DNA of 64,000 nt from Chlamydoabsidia padenii (GCA_025330725.1 JAIWND010000002.1:744001-808000), one strand, 5' to 3'. Positions 12,201 to 25,189 are shown, counted from the first letter of the stretch. Translations and numbers: made by a program. The notes: a model not told the origin generated them from the sequence alone.

Positions 12201-13058
12201 GTTTTGGAAAATCCTGTGTGCGACAAGTGAACAAAATGTGGAGGATCAATTGGCGGAACTCTTCACGTTGGATGATTTGAAACAAGGCTGGCCTCAACTT
12301 GCTCATGGTCTGGAACAACTCTTGATATGGTCCGAAGAAAACAATAACATGACGGTGGAAGATGTCTTTGCGCAAAACTATGAACTCTCCTTTGCTACTT
12401 TTGAAGAGGGTCTCCAGACTGTGCCTCTGATCGAAAATGGCGACTCGATCCCGGTCACAAGCAGCAATCGGGACCAATACGTGCGTGATTACTGTATCTA
12501 CTACATGTACCAACTTCAGCGAGATGCGATTTTGGCCCTCCGTCGTGGTGTATGGTGTGTCATTGGTAGTGAAGCATTGGAATCTGTTATCTTTCCTCAT
12601 GAATTGGAAATGATTACTTGTGGTTGGGAACAACAAGACTCGTCTTTGTCTTCTTCGTTGGATATGAAGGAACTGGAAAAAGTAACAGGGTATGATGATG
12701 GCTACCATATCGATCATCCCGTCATTCAACACTTTTGGACTATTGTACATCGTGATCTTACTCCCGTACAAAAACGCAAATTGTTGTATTTCGTTACTGC
12801 CAGTGATCGTGTGCCAGTGGGTGGATTGAAGGAACTCACCTTTGTAGTGCAACGAAATGGGCCTGACAGTGATAGGTATATAAAAATAAAAAAAATCTTG
12901 GATAGTATACTAACTTGTAATATTGTTTTGGTATTAGGTTGCCTACTGCTTTGACGTGCTTCTCCCGATTGTTATTACCAGAATACGCTAGCTATGAAAA
13001 ACTTCGCGATCGACTGATCACCTCTATAGAAAACGCCAAAGGATTCGGCTTGGTCTAA
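9212..13058 (+). CDS. UBE3A: HECT-type E3 ubiquitin ligase with AZUL zinc finger (UBE3A/E6AP-like)
   Basis: Predicted 1193 aa from five exons (9212-10118, 10204-11065, 11133-11266, 11318-12875, 12938-13058). After a roughly 270-aa low-complexity N-terminus (polyQ, polyH, Pro) comes an AZUL domain: [20 protein letters not shown] then the CASARG turn, the signature of the UBE3A N-terminal zinc finger, and a later AKLCLK matching its fourth Cys region. The C-terminal 400 residues form the HECT domain ([30 protein letters not shown]), ending in [17 protein letters not shown] with the catalytic Cys in TCF and the usual AKGFGLV terminus. It transfers ubiquitin from an E2 through a Cys thioester; in animals UBE3A also binds the proteasome via AZUL-Rpn10. 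The start MPPSPLHG follows a C/T-rich leader; no earlier in-frame ATG is present. Confidence 0.93.
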
Positions 13059-13266
13059 CCAGTATATAAAATTGTAGTATAGAATTGTGTTATTGTATCG
13101 TATATATATAAAATTACTTGACTATTTAATCTCAAAAATGCCTTTATGTTGGTCTGTTGTAACTTGTCTTTATTTAACTGTATCATTGTGTATGATGGGA
13201 AAAGTACATCAAACTGCCTTTGGTCAGAAAGAGTAAAGAAATGGTTATTCATGCAAAACAGATATT

Positions 13267-13276
13267 TTCAAATCCC

Positions 13277-13277
<1 letters not shown>
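13267..13277 (+). promoter_or_regulatory. TTCAAATCCCG element upstream of the Pex22-like gene
   Basis: Exact copy about 430 bp upstream of the start, same orientation, abutting a 38-nt T-run. Confidence 0.45.

Positions 13278-13279
<2 letters not shown>

Positions 13280-13317
<38 letters not shown>
13280..13317. repeat. T-run of about 38 nt
   Basis: Uninterrupted T tract immediately 3' of a TTCAAATCCCG element in the promoter of the Pex22-like gene. Confidence 0.9.
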
Positions 13318-13318
<1 letters not shown>

Positions 13319-13707
13319 GTCCCATGCGCTTTTGTGAACTCTCCACTTTTTTGACCCATTCCTATTTAGGTCTCACAGGTACTTGCTTTTTTTCAGAACT
13401 AGGATGTCTAAAGAAACAAAATATCATATGGACTTGATGGTGAAATAGACATTCCTGGTCAAATTAACGCTGAAGCCATATCATCTAATTCCTTAAAGTC
13501 CCCGTACAAAAGTACCTGCGGTCAACTTTGTCATCATGGGGTGCAAAGATTGCATGGTAAAAATAATGATGTCATGCGGGGTAAATTGCCCCTGATTGAC
13601 TTTTCACATGTCAGAGCGGGACGTGAAATAACCACTGGGAGACAAAGAGACAAGAGAAATTTTTTGTCTTCTTTCTTTCTTCTTTCACTTCTTCATTCAT
13701 TCTACCC

Positions 13708-14653
13708 ATGACGGCAATTATACAATCCAACACTCGCCATTTATTACCTACTTGGGTGTTACGATTAGTCGGGTTATCCTCATTCGCCATTGCTCTCGTC
13801 AATCTAATTCTGTATTGTCGTCGCCCATTCCATTACTATCTCAAAAAAACGGCACCGGGAAAAACTACAACTTTAAAAAAGATGAATAGCAGCCAGTTGA
13901 CAGACAAGGTAAGACAGGACTGAAAAAAAAAAAAAAAAACTTGTCCCCCTTGTATGACACTCACTTTTTAATCTCCTTGTAGACTTCACCTCCCTATGCA
14001 CATACTCCTTGGTGGGGGGCTCGACTGGTTGACAATGCTATTGCAGCCGTCCTCAAACCAAAAAAGAAACTAACAATCTCTTTGAAAAATGTAAGTAGCA
14101 GTAAAAGGAAAAAAGAAAAAAAAAAAGAGCTAACGGTATAAACCCTCCTTTTTTTTTTAATTTTTATGTGTAGACGATTCTTTGGAACCCATCTCAAGAT
14201 GCGACAGTATCCAACCACGCCTTCCATGAAAACGCTCTCTCATTGCTCACTCGACTGTGTCAACGCTACCATGTTTATTTACTGATCCACACTAATAATG
14301 ACAATGACCGTGATCAAATCCAACGTCTTCTCGCCCCGGTGGAACGATTCCTCGATCCATCTCATTTTATTTACTGTCAAGATGAACAACAAAAGATTGA
14401 TTTGATTCAAAATGTGATACGCCCAGCAATTCATGTGGAAGGTGGATGGGAACTGGATGATGGTGAAGATATTGTACGGGCATTATCTTCGGTGCAGAAA
14501 CTGGTATGGGTCATCACGCGACGTCGGCGGACTTCTTTTAACGAAGAAAATATTAAACCCAAAGACAAGGATCTGGTGCATGAAGCTGTGGAATTGACCG
14601 ACTCTTTACTGGATAGCTCTCTGGCTCAAGAGGCAGGCTTTATCATCGATTAA
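13708..14653 (+). CDS. Pex22-like peroxisome assembly protein (tentative)
   Basis: Predicted 262 aa from three exons (13708-13908, 13983-14090, 14174-14653). A single N-terminal membrane anchor (LPTWVLRLVGLSSFAIALV) is followed by a cytosolic domain with alternating beta/alpha character: KLTISLKNTILWNP, a helix (HENALSLLTRLCQRYHVYLLIH), then FIYCQDEQQK and a long C-terminal region. An N-terminal anchor plus a Rossmann-like cytosolic domain with this order fits Pex22, which anchors the ubiquitin-conjugating enzyme Pex4 at the peroxisome for receptor recycling. Sequence identity in this family is low, so the name is an architecture-based inference; another single-pass HAD-like or Rossmann-like protein is possible. 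Confidence 0.55.
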
Positions 14654-14860
14654 TTGACTAGTAGTACCATTACATTTATCATTTTTTAGACAACTAGATA
14701 CCTTATTCCCTTCCCCCTCTTAATATCCCCCCTATTACCGACTTTTAATTAATAAAATTAACCTATATCTTTATAAAACATGATGGACCCCCAAATAAGT
14801 AGTGTTGTAAAAAGTTTTCTTTATTTATTGATAGATAATGTCTATTCTATATTGTATTGT

Positions 14861-17477
14861 CTAGTCTTGTGTTTTTGGACTTTTACCTTTTGTTTCTTCT
14901 CGAAGGAGCTCTACCAATAAAAAAAAAAAAAAAAAAGTCAGGGACCGAGTGAGATAAAGATGTATGCATGACTTACCTGACCATTGGCTGTGTTCTAATT
15001 GCCCAAGAAGCTCGGTGACATCAGGTGAAGCCATATTGTCCATGGTGGGATCCAAAGCATAAAAAAGTGTAAAGGTGTCAACATCATCATGATCTTGTTG
15101 TAAGTTTGGAGAGCTGATTTCAGATCGTCTTGCCATAAGGTCTTGCCATGACCGACGAGATAGTGCTAGTTCTTGAGGTAAAGAATCATGCCAAGGTGCC
15201 AAGTGTTTATTGGGGGACAAGGGCGGGCTTAGCGGTGATCGGTAGCTGGGTGCATGCGGTGAAAGGCAAGGCGAATTGTCAGTCGAATCAGAGGTTGTAG
15301 TTGGATGAATTGGCAAAGGTGGTTCCGGAGAAGGTACATTCGGAAAAAAGTTTGGTGAAGATAAAGGTGATGGCTGGGTGATTGATCCACTATGAGGAGG
15401 GGACAAATGTTCATGTTGTATTTGATGTGGTGGTGGATGTTGCTGTTGCTGTGATGGCGGGCAATTGACGATGATTGCCGGTACTGAGGAAGATGCCGAA
15501 TGAATAGAAGGTGAGGATCGATGGCGGTGTCGAGAGGATGTTTCGTCACTGAATGGTTCGTTGTCGTCGTCCTTTTTAGGAAAAATACCCTCTGGTGCGT
15601 CAATGATGACCGATGCATGGCGTCTAGGCTCGTAGTCGAAGGTCCCAGTCGAGGAAATACCACTGGGAGCAGGTGAAGGCCAGTTCGCATACAAACTTAT
15701 GTCCATCATTTGATTGTTGTGCATTTGTTGTAATTCCTTGATGTATTGTCGCCGTTGGATGAGCATATTAACCGCATTAGTCGCCTTTTCAGTCGCCAGT
15801 TTTTTACGGATTACTTCTTGTTGTCGAGACCACTCCACAAATCCAACAAACCTTTAGAGTAAAAAAAAAAAAAAAAAAAAAATCAAGTTAGTTTCATTGG
15901 TGACAAGGAATGCATTATTAACAACTTACGTGAGTGATTTCGTAACATCAACAAGTCGAAGAGCAAGGATCTGAAGCATGTCATGGAATGCAATTCCTCT
16001 TGGTGTAGTCATCAATAATATTTCCTAAGTTTTAAATCACAAGTTTAGTATCACAGCAATCTCTTTCATAGACATACATACCTGGTAGACACGATTATAT
16101 GTTTCCTTATTAATACGCACGGAGGCTATATCCATCGTCTGCAGTTTCTTGTTGACTTCATAATAGTTGTAATACCGTTCACCCAAGATATTGTTGGAGG
16201 CAAATTGATTTTGTAATCGAGACGAGCAAAGAGGTACCGAGGCAATATGGGTGACATCAGCATCCATTTGATCACTGGCCTTGAGTAGACTTGTCAGACT
16301 ATGTGCTTTGCTGTAGATCTGCATCGACAAGTTACCTTGGAGACTCTAACAAAAAAAAAAAAAAAAGAAGTATGAGTACACTGGCTTTCCAACCCCCCCA
16401 TCTACAGTTTACCTACACGTAAAAATCCAGGTATCTGATCCTTTTGTATAAATCCGGTCGCCCTAGGGTCATAATCTTCCCAAGTTTGCTTATAACTATA
16501 TAATAGAATAAAAGAATGAGTCATGTGTTACACTAAAGCAACTATTCACATACTAACGAAGATCCGCCCGAGTTAGTAAGGTGAACTTGTTCCGTTTGTC
16601 AAATGTAAAGGAAAAGTTACTGATGACAACCTAGAAAAAAAGTAAAAGAGTGAATAACGCAAGAATAATAGTTGAAGTATGTTGGATAGCCTTACCACAG
16701 TGAATAAGTTGACAAAGATATAAGTACACAGGACATAAAAGAGAATAAACAGTGTGTATGCCGCAATTGGAGACCCACAGTCTCGCCCAGGGACACAATC
16801 CGGAGATTGGACAGCATAATCATGCATCAAGAAGTCCTTTACAAAAAAAGAAGTTAGTTCATGCAAATGGTCAAGCGCCGCTTTAATTCATCTTACCCAG
16901 TTTTCGCCTGTGGTGATCCGAAAGAGGGTCAAAAAAGAGGTAGTTAAAGTCCGGAAGTTGGCATTGTGATTTCCATAGGGTCCATATCTTGTCCAATCAA
17001 ACAATTCTTGAAATATGACAGCAAAACCAAGCATGACCAATACAAAGGCACCAGTTACATACGCAATAGATGGGAGCGCTTTCCTAGTAAAAGATGTTAA
17101 TGGTTAGTCATGGTCCCTACCCCTCTTTTTCTACTAGTATTACTTACTGTGTCGCCCTAAGCAAGGTATCCAATGAATCAATCCTTTGGGCCAGCCGGAA
17201 GACAATGCAGATTTGGGCAAGAGAAAACATTACGACTAACGCAAACTAGATATAGTGTTAGTTCCTGTTCCCGACTAATCTTTTTCTTTCTTACCGATTC
17301 ATTGAGTAACACCTTCAAGACGCTAGTGCTGATTGCTATACATAATAAAGTCGATAAGTATTCGAATGGATTCCGATTTGCATTATACATACCCCATGTG
17401 ACAACTACGATATCATATATATTCCACCTAGAAGAAGTAAGCTATGAGAGTAAAAGATAAGTGTCAGGATCCCATCT

Positions 17478-17514
<37 letters not shown>

Positions 17515-17716
17515 CTTACCTTGTTCAAGCCCAAACCAAGTATTTTGACCAAGATTTCCAATGTATAGATGATTAGGAAGCCATGATACAGGCGTTCTAT
17601 GACAATCTCAAAGTAAATAAAGTCCTATTTAGTTAAATGATTTGTATTTATTACCTTGCAGATAGGTCATCCAGGTTGGTTGATGTAGAAACCTTGAAGC
17701 AAAGACAACTACCATA

Positions 17717-17751
<35 letters not shown>

Positions 17752-20178
17752 TTAATCAAACGCAATGATGGGACACAATACTTACCAATGTTAGCCATAG
17801 ACACCAACGCCATCATTTGCGCAAATTTGCCATGTCGATCAATAACGAGATCGTAACACATGGCTCGGAGAGTACCATCGGGGCGATCGGCTTTTCGCGA
17901 GGGCTTGACCAATGAGAGTTGGCGCTGGAGATCTTGAAACTGCCGTTGGGCATTGGTCAAGGATGAGATGCCACTTCTTTGCTTGAAGGTTTCCAAAAAG
18001 ACCTAAGGAGATAATAAGTAACAAATATGAGTTAGATTCCGATAGTTCTTTTTGGATCAGAACTTACACCAATAAAAAGTTGTAATGTACAAAGTGAAGC
18101 AACAAACATAAACACAATGTAATAAAGAGAGTACAATACAGAGGATGAAAACCAATTGAATTTGGGTTGTGTGTTTACAGTAGTAGGGACACTCATAGCC
18201 GTGAAGAGTGATAAGATCTGAATATATAATAATCATCACCACCACCACAAAATAAAGGAGTTAGTCATCTACTTTGTAAAAGACAAGTATCACTTTCTTA
18301 CCCATCCTTCACCCGAAGCACATTCAAACAGATGCAAAAGCGCCTTGCCAAATGAGTCAAAGGAATACTGATAAGGATTACTCCAAATCCGTGGCACCAA
18401 GATATCTTGATTATCATCGTCAGTAGAGATCCATTCGCCGAGGCAATCCCGTCGACCATTCACCACACCATCATTGCAAAGCGAAAATCGACCACCAAAG
18501 ATAAAACATCCATAGATAGCAAATGGGATAAAAACAATAAGATTGAGAGCGACGGCATCCAATAGTTTCGGCAACCCATACATAATATCCAGGAATATGA
18601 TGCGCATACCTTGAATATAGTTCACCAAATGCATAATCCGTAATATCCGCAAACACCGAAGAATGCTTGCGCCTGTTAACAACCCATGATTATCTTCCCA
18701 GTATACCATGATGCCAACTTGACTGAGAAGAGAGGCCAGTTCGAGCACATTCCATATGTTGCGTAGGTAGGATTCTGGAAGCATGATGATTCCATTGTCG
18801 ACCATACGGGTCACGATATCAACGAAAAAGATGGCCAGTAAAGAGATTTGAATTGATTCCAGAATGTACGTGGTGGAAGGATGGTGGATTCGAAATGTGT
18901 CGTCAGTGTATATAGCCAAAATCAAGCTGAGACAGACAAAACCCATCATGAGGTTTTGATAGAATTGGTGGTGAGTGATTTTGGCGACCCACTGTCGAAT
19001 AGGATGATTAGGTTTCAAGAGCACCATACTTCGAAAGAGGCTGATATTCTCCAGCACGACAGCTTTATTCTCCTTGGCCACGTTCAATTCGTATTCGTCA
19101 CCGTACTTGACTGGTCGATCGCTTACATCTTGATTCACAAATACATCACTAGGCATCATGGTTTGAGTACTTGTAACAGACCTATAGAGCATAATAGCAA
19201 CCAAAAGATAGGTTATTTCAAATCCTGCTATTGTTTTTTGAAACTTACGCATTTGATATAGTTCGTCGTAAGGATCGACGCCGGCTTAATGAATTGGATC
19301 GAGTGGATTGTCGTGAGAAGGGAAGTTGAGGTTCTTGATTATCTTCTTGGACCAAGAATTGGTGGAATTCGGATTTCTTTACCAAAGCCACCAAGGATTG
19401 CGGCAGATCATTCACCTTGAGTCGCCTGTGGTCTTGTTTGACAAAGACAGGTAGAAGGAATCTATACAGCCCTTCCCCATATAATGGTCGTCAAGTTCAC
19501 ATATTAGGAATAATGTTTTGTATTTAAAGTTTTACCTGCTGATGATATCCAGTTGGAAGTATTCAGGCTGCCATCGGTGTTGACGGATGTATTTCTTGAT
19601 CTGAATTTGCCTGATTTCATCCTCTTCCAAATCAAAGTTTTCCATAATCACCGCAATAAAGAGATTCAAAACCATATCTATTACAATAAGCTTAGTGAGT
19701 ATATTGGCTACCATATATTAAATACATATTTACAATGAATGGCAAAGTAAAGGAGGAGCATAAACAGACCAGCAAAGACAACCGTCGCGTAGGCTTGACT
19801 TTCCATTGCATCATAAAGTATGTCCTAGTTAAACAGGATAAAAGTGTGAGTTATATGTCATTTTGTGGTTGTTATTAGTACATACAGTCCAGTTTTCACC
19901 TGTCATGATCTACCGCAATAAAAAATAAGATGATTAGTTTTTCTACGTGAAGGCAAATTTTAAGAGGGTTACCTGAAAGAGTGATAAAAACGATTGGTAA
20001 AAGTTGTCAAAGCGCATGACCGGGTCGTCAATACCAGCAATTTCTTCAAAGTCTCCACCAAATAGCTGCATAGCAATGGGACTAAAAAGGAAGAGGACAA
20101 CGAAGGTAAAAAAGGTGAGGTTGATGATCCCCTGGCCATCACCTATCACATCTGACTACCAAAAAGTATTAGCAAATC

Positions 20179-20212
<34 letters not shown>

Positions 20213-23200
20213 TCAACCTTACCAAAAGTTGAAGGACACTAGGGAAAAAGTAAATCAAACGGTAAGATCTTGCCAATACAAAGATTTGCAAGAATTGATG
20301 GAATTGGCTAGACCGAGATATGAAGAGAGTGTTGAATAGGCAGCCCACGATAATGATTGTATCCACCTTGTTACGTACTATTCAGAAAAAGGAATAAGAG
20401 TTAAGGTGAAAAAAAAGTGAGAAGAATTAGGTTATGCCAAAATGACTAAAAAAGGATATGAGTTGAATGCCAGAATCGGGGCAAGTTGCCAGACACAATA
20501 ATCCGAAGGACAATTTCCATTGAGAAGATGACACAGAAGATACACTCCAACATATCTATAAAAGCATTAAATGGAAAGGTGTTAGATGGTAATAATCGAA
20601 ACAAATTATTGTTTTACTTACACATATTTGACGTTTCTTGATCTGGGAGTTCAGAGCTGTAGATAGCCACCAGCACCGTATTGGCCACCACCAAGGAGCT
20701 GCCGAGATAAACACACCATCTGCTAGATGCAATGGCGTTCATCCAATGCTGTAATCGATGTGAATTTCGTCGAAACTGGTTATTGGTGCCATGATAACCT
20801 TCATAAACCCAGTCGTCTTCGCCTTCATTTGTTGTCGCCGTCCGTTGATGGTCCTTTGTAACATCTTTGTTGGCAGACGGTGATAAGAGAATCCGTGTTT
20901 TCCTGTTCCGAGCAAACGCACTTTGTCGAAGGGTTCCGCGCAGATTGGAGAAGGAAGTGGTGATGACCGCTTTGAAAAAAAAAGACCTGTTAGTTAATCA
21001 ATGATTAACCCCTTTTACCTAACTTACCTATAAACATGGGCACCAAGATGAATGTCATGAGATAGAGACAGATGCAATAAAACAGGCTTGATGCTAAAGT
21101 GGACACCGAGTCTTGACTCATATACATCAGATCCGTCCAGTTTTCAGTAGAGACCACAGTAAACACGTTGAGCATGGAGTAAAAGATGTTGTCGTAGTTG
21201 ATATGAGTCCATCCAGGTTGATTACCAGCGCTTTGGATACATGCCTGACCAAGTTGACAGGTATATCCATCCGAACTCCGGCTACTAATCAAAGTTCCAG
21301 AGTATACATCAAACACACCCAGTTTATCCGATGTCGTCGTATCGTAAAAACTATTACATCTTTGTTCCGGATTAGCATAAACAAGATCTAATAATAACAA
21401 AAAGCATAAGCATACAGACGCATCTTTTTTCTGTGGTACTTACTTTCTATATTCTTGTAAAGTCCACCTTCAGGAATAACAGCACACAGACGAGAGAAGG
21501 AATTGCTAAAAAGATTGAGCGCCAGTAAAGAGAAGAGGAGCCAGAAGAAAACAAAGAAGCCCAGAACATTGCATAATATATCAAAACAGATCCACAAAGA
21601 CTGCATGATGATCTAAGCACAAAAACAAAGAAGTCAGTTAGTTTCATCATGCCGAACACAAAGTCATTCCTATTTCACTTACCGCAGTTCCTTCAGTGAT
21701 GGTTAAAAACCGTAAGATTCGCACCGTCGATAGAGCAGCCAAAAAAGACCCCCAAAAGTTAGATCCAAAGAGATGTGACAAGAAAGCCAAGACAGAGACC
21801 AGATCCAAGATATGTCGAGTACTGGTTAAAAAAGGACGATGACTGATCTTTAATAATTCCAAAGAAGGTGCATCACTTTTTTCACTTGGGGTGCTGGACC
21901 GTTGGGTGCCTGGTCGTCGATCAGAAGAGACGGATGATGAGTTGTTTTCAAAGCCAGGCAAGAAGGGCAATGAGCTTTGAGAAGATGGGTGTTGTGGTTG
22001 TTGTTTAGATGCAGATGATGATATCGATGATGATAATGATGATCGCCGAAGTTGTTGATGCTGTAGCTGTGGCCACAATGAGTGATTTATTTCATGACTG
22101 ATATCATCGGGATGTAAGGTTGGTGATCCCCAAGGTGGTTGACGACTACTATTGGTAAAACTGTGTATTGCACTATGTATGCTGGAAGAGGAAGAGGAGA
22201 CTTGGGTGGTTGGATGGTGGTGCCGAATATCAGATTTCCTATCTTCTTGACGATGTAACATTGGTGATGAGATCCTTCGTTCGTAGTAGTTTTGATTCTT
22301 CTTCCCCAGAATCATAAACAGTGTCTTGATGTTGTCCTTGATTGATGGCGGGCTAGTTGACATTTTTGTGAGAGCAAGGCCATACACCACCACTTTGGCT
22401 ATCATTTCGAATCTAACTCCAATAAAAAAAGTTGTTTGAGTTGGGGGTGGCGGTGAGGGTGTTTTTTTTTTTTTGACAATAATCGTACTTGAATACTTAC
22501 AAGACAACCACGTTAATCATACCAAGAATAGATACCTTCAAGGGAGAGAATGCTGACTTATCAGTATGGTTCCTGATGGACATACTGGATAAAGTCAACC
22601 ATTGGATAAACAGAAGCAAAAGGGATAATACTTCATACCATCTATAATATAATCAAGTTAGTTAAAAGACAAGTTTTTTTCTATTTCTTTCTTACCTTGA
22701 GGCTATCACCATCCAAAGATATAAACGTGTTTTACTCGAAGGCGAGAAAAACCAGAGAGACCAGCCATCGAATTGAATAGAAGAATCAGGATCCATAATT
22801 GATGCATCTTCGTCATCGGTATTACCCAAAGCCCAAGAAAGTCGATGAGCAGTCCGCCGAATCCATGGTTCAGTTTGTTGCCCATTATTGTCATGATAAA
22901 AGCTTGAAGTAAAAGGAAAGATTCTGCCCAAACGTTGTGGTGTGCTGCCGTCCGAGGAGCCATCAGCCGATGGAGAAGGTTGTTGTTGTTGTTGTTGCTG
23001 TTGCTGTTGGTATTGGTCTTGGTCTTGTGAAGAGGAGGATTCTTTATTTAAAGCATGCATAAATTTGGCGAGAGCACGAAGGTCGTTGACTGTCATGGTG
23101 GAAGGAGACTGTTCACAACATCGGGTATCCATTACACGATCAGCCATGTTAATTAAAAGAGTCTGAAGTTTTTGTAACCCAGCTTGAAGAAAGTGAAGAC

Positions 23201-23840
23201 CAACATTATCCAGGTACGACCAATGCTTTTTGTGGTGGTGAGGTGAAGAAGATGCGGAAGAGGAAGAGAAGCGGGAAAGATTTATAAATTTGGCAAGGCG
23301 CCGTTTTTCTTTCATGAGCTCCACCGATCCTCGGGGTTTCAAAGTTGAGCCAATCGCGGGCTTGCAATCTGATCGTGATAGAGAAGCGGCAATAACGGAT
23401 CTGCCGAGCGTGCTTTGAAAAAGACCTGTGCGGTTATCTTCCGAGTAGGTCATGGGGTGGGAATAGGGTAAGGTATACTGTGAAGAAGAAGCATGGTGTC
23501 TGGCAAAACCAATACCTTGCTCGATACTGTTCGCATTGGTCTTGTTTTCTTCTGACCCTTCTGACCCTGTATTGTCTACTTCGGCGAGGAGATGATGATG
23601 GACAGGGCGGAAGATGTGTCCACTGGCAATACTTTGTCTTCTTCGTAAATGTCGTTTTGAACTCATCATCTTTTTCTTCAAATCATCCAGTTTGTTCTTC
23701 TTTTCTAATCGATCATGGGTTAATGCAGGATAGCGTTCCTGTAACTGTAAGAGTGGATCCAATTTGGATGTTCCTCGTGGCTCACTCGTTTCATTGTTTT
23801 CTTGTCCAAAGGAAGAGGATGAAGGGAGTGATTTTCTCAT
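14861..23840 (-). CDS. CCH1: Voltage-gated calcium channel alpha-1 subunit Cch1
   Basis: Predicted 2375 aa from 29 exons between 23840 and 14861 (7128 coding nt). Four homologous six-helix domains are clear. The P-loops read STENWTDLM (I, about residue 800), TGENWT (II, about 1110), SGEGW (III, about 1556) and TGENW (IV, about 1847), giving the four-glutamate filter of Ca-selective channels. S4-like segments include SILRCLRILRIMHLV (III) and VFRLAQRIDSLDTLL (IV). A C-terminal EF-hand-like region (WEDYDPRATGFIQ, about 1920-1950) follows domain IV, then a 400-aa Ser/Pro-rich tail. The N-terminal 350 residues are disordered. With Mid1 it forms the fungal high-affinity plasma-membrane Ca influx system. 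One exon is 24 nt (19909-19886). The intron 20459-20375 is AT-AC, U12-like. It is longer than yeast Cch1 (2039 aa). Confidence 0.94.
20375..20459 (-). other. U12-type AT-AC intron in the CCH1 gene
   Basis: On the minus strand: exon ...CATTCAACTC | ATATCCTTTTTTAG ... CACCTTAACTC ... AATAGTAC | GTAACAAGG. Donor ATATCCTTT is the minor-spliceosome consensus; CCTTAAC is a near-perfect U12 branch site about 26 nt before the AC. Splicing gives FWHSTRNKVDTI, joining domain II S2 to S3. No GT donor nearby keeps the frame. An alternative AG three bases earlier (AATAG) would insert one Leu and also stay in frame. Confidence 0.88.
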
Positions 23841-24009
23841 CGATGGCTATAAGAAAAGCAGTAATCATCTCTTTTCAACCTGTCAATGCCCTTTTTTTTA
23901 GTGAGCATCGGGGATTTCTGGGTTTGAAATACAAAAAAATAAAAATAAGTGTAAAAGACCTTTCCAAGAAAAATAAAAGTATTTTTGTACTTTTTTTTTA
24001 ATTTTTATC
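23841..24009. promoter_or_regulatory. Short divergent promoter, CCH1 and unknown 24.0-kb gene
   Basis: Only 169 bp separate the two start codons. The region is A/T-rich with a T-run (23989-24006) before the right-hand ATG. No TTCAAATCCCG copy is present. Confidence 0.5.
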
Positions 24010-24583
24010 ATGAACTTCTCTTGTGGTTGTTTGTTTGACAAGTCTGTCAAGGAACCTCACTTTAAAAAATCCAAACACTTTGAAGATCTTAGCGCCAGCT
24101 TTGCTATTAATGCTAAAAAAGAACAACTTGGCGCACAGTAAGTGAACTATCATGATTATCGTTGACTGGCAACTAACAACCCTCTCTCTCTCTCACTCTC
24201 ACTCTAGCTACTCATGGTTATTACAACTACATCGACCACTTGGGGTAAAGGACCCGTACGTGGAAGCCACTTTGGAAAACCCGACAGATCCATCTCGACC
24301 CTTCCTAGTACCTGCGATTCAACTGGAAAACAACGAAGCCGAGAATCCATTCCCTCACCCAAGATACTATGTGCTCACTCCTGATATTGGCGGCTTGAAC
24401 TGCGGTCTTTATAAAATGAAACTGACTGCCTATGCCGATAAATCAAGGTCTCATGTCCTTGCCGAGCATGAAAACCAACTACTCTCGCGTGTCAATACGG
24501 ACACTTGCTACAAAGCGGAATTTATGGAACGGATGAATGCGGCTGCTCGACAAGCTGAACAAGACTGGGAAAAACGACAATAG
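24010..24583 (+). CDS. Conserved-looking small protein of unknown function
   Basis: Predicted 167 aa from two exons (24010-24137, 24208-24583) joined by a 70-nt intron with a CT-repeat tract before the AG. It begins MNFSCGCLFDKSVKEPHFKK and contains QLHRPLGVKDPYVEAT, PHPRYYVLTPDIGGLNCGLYKM and a charged C-terminal helix (ERMNAAARQAEQDWEKRQ). There is no membrane segment or signal peptide; the N-terminal CGC could be a palmitoylation site. I do not recognise the family. The regular codon use and clean splice frame argue that it is real. It is divergent from the calcium channel gene with only 169 bp between starts, so shared regulation is possible. Confidence 0.7.
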
Positions 24584-25189
24584 GTACTTTGTATAGAATA
24601 GATGTTTTTTTATAGAATAGTTTATCTACTTTGATATATTATAATAAACTTGGGGGCATGATACTTACACCAATGTACTAATGGGTAACTTGAATTTTTC
24701 GTCGAAAGCGGAGGATGAAATATCAATTAATATCATGTAGGAAGTATGTGGTTTCCTTTTATTTTTCACTTACCATTGGCCGAAGCCCCGTGCCCATCCC
24801 TCTCAAAGGAGGGGTGCCAGCCATAATCTCATCCAAGAATTGACTGACAAGTTGTTAAAGGGGTGGGCATCCCCAAGGAAAGCTGAAAAGAATTTAAAAA
24901 GCTCTTTTATATGGTGCGAAAAAGAAAAAATCAGATGATCAAAACCCATGTATTGTCAAATGATAACAATCTTATACAAGACATTAACCATCATAGTTCG
25001 CATTAATGAGATGAAGCCTATAGGAAGCCACTTGGGCCAAGGTTTTACTTTAATCGACGAAAAATTAAATTTACTCTGTACTAATGATTTCGGGATTTGA
25101 AAATGAGGCATATTTGGTGGTTTTGTTTTTTGTTGACGTCGCGGACTTTTCTCTCCTCTTTCTTTCTCTTAAAAAAAAAACAGCCAATA
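24584..25189. other. Spacer upstream of the sulfotransferase-fold gene
   Basis: No gene seen. It includes a GC-richer patch at 24783-24880 with a small hairpin (CATCCCTC, loop TCAAAG, GAGGGGTG near 24790-24812) and a reverse-orientation TTCAAATCCCG element at 25091-25101. Confidence 0.45.
25091..25101 (-). promoter_or_regulatory. TTCAAATCCCG element (reverse) upstream of the sulfotransferase-fold gene
   Basis: Exact copy read as CGGGATTTGAA on the plus strand, about 90 bp upstream of the ATG at 25190. Confidence 0.5.

Larger units (their letters stand above)
13059..13707. other. Spacer with TTCAAATCCCG element and long T-run
   Basis: No gene seen. TTCAAATCCCG at 13267-13277 is followed directly by about 38 consecutive T (13280-13317). 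A TAATAAA-like 3' region of the ligase gene and a C/T-rich leader (13665-13705) before the next ATG are present. Confidence 0.55.

Noticed and set aside
12157..12852. 231-residue open frame antisense to the HECT domain
   Set aside because: Codon use and conservation belong to the plus-strand HECT domain; no start or splice support.
24790..24812. Small hairpin (8-bp stem, 6-nt loop) downstream of the 24.0-kb gene
   Set aside because: Too short to support a structured RNA, and no flanking conserved sequence.
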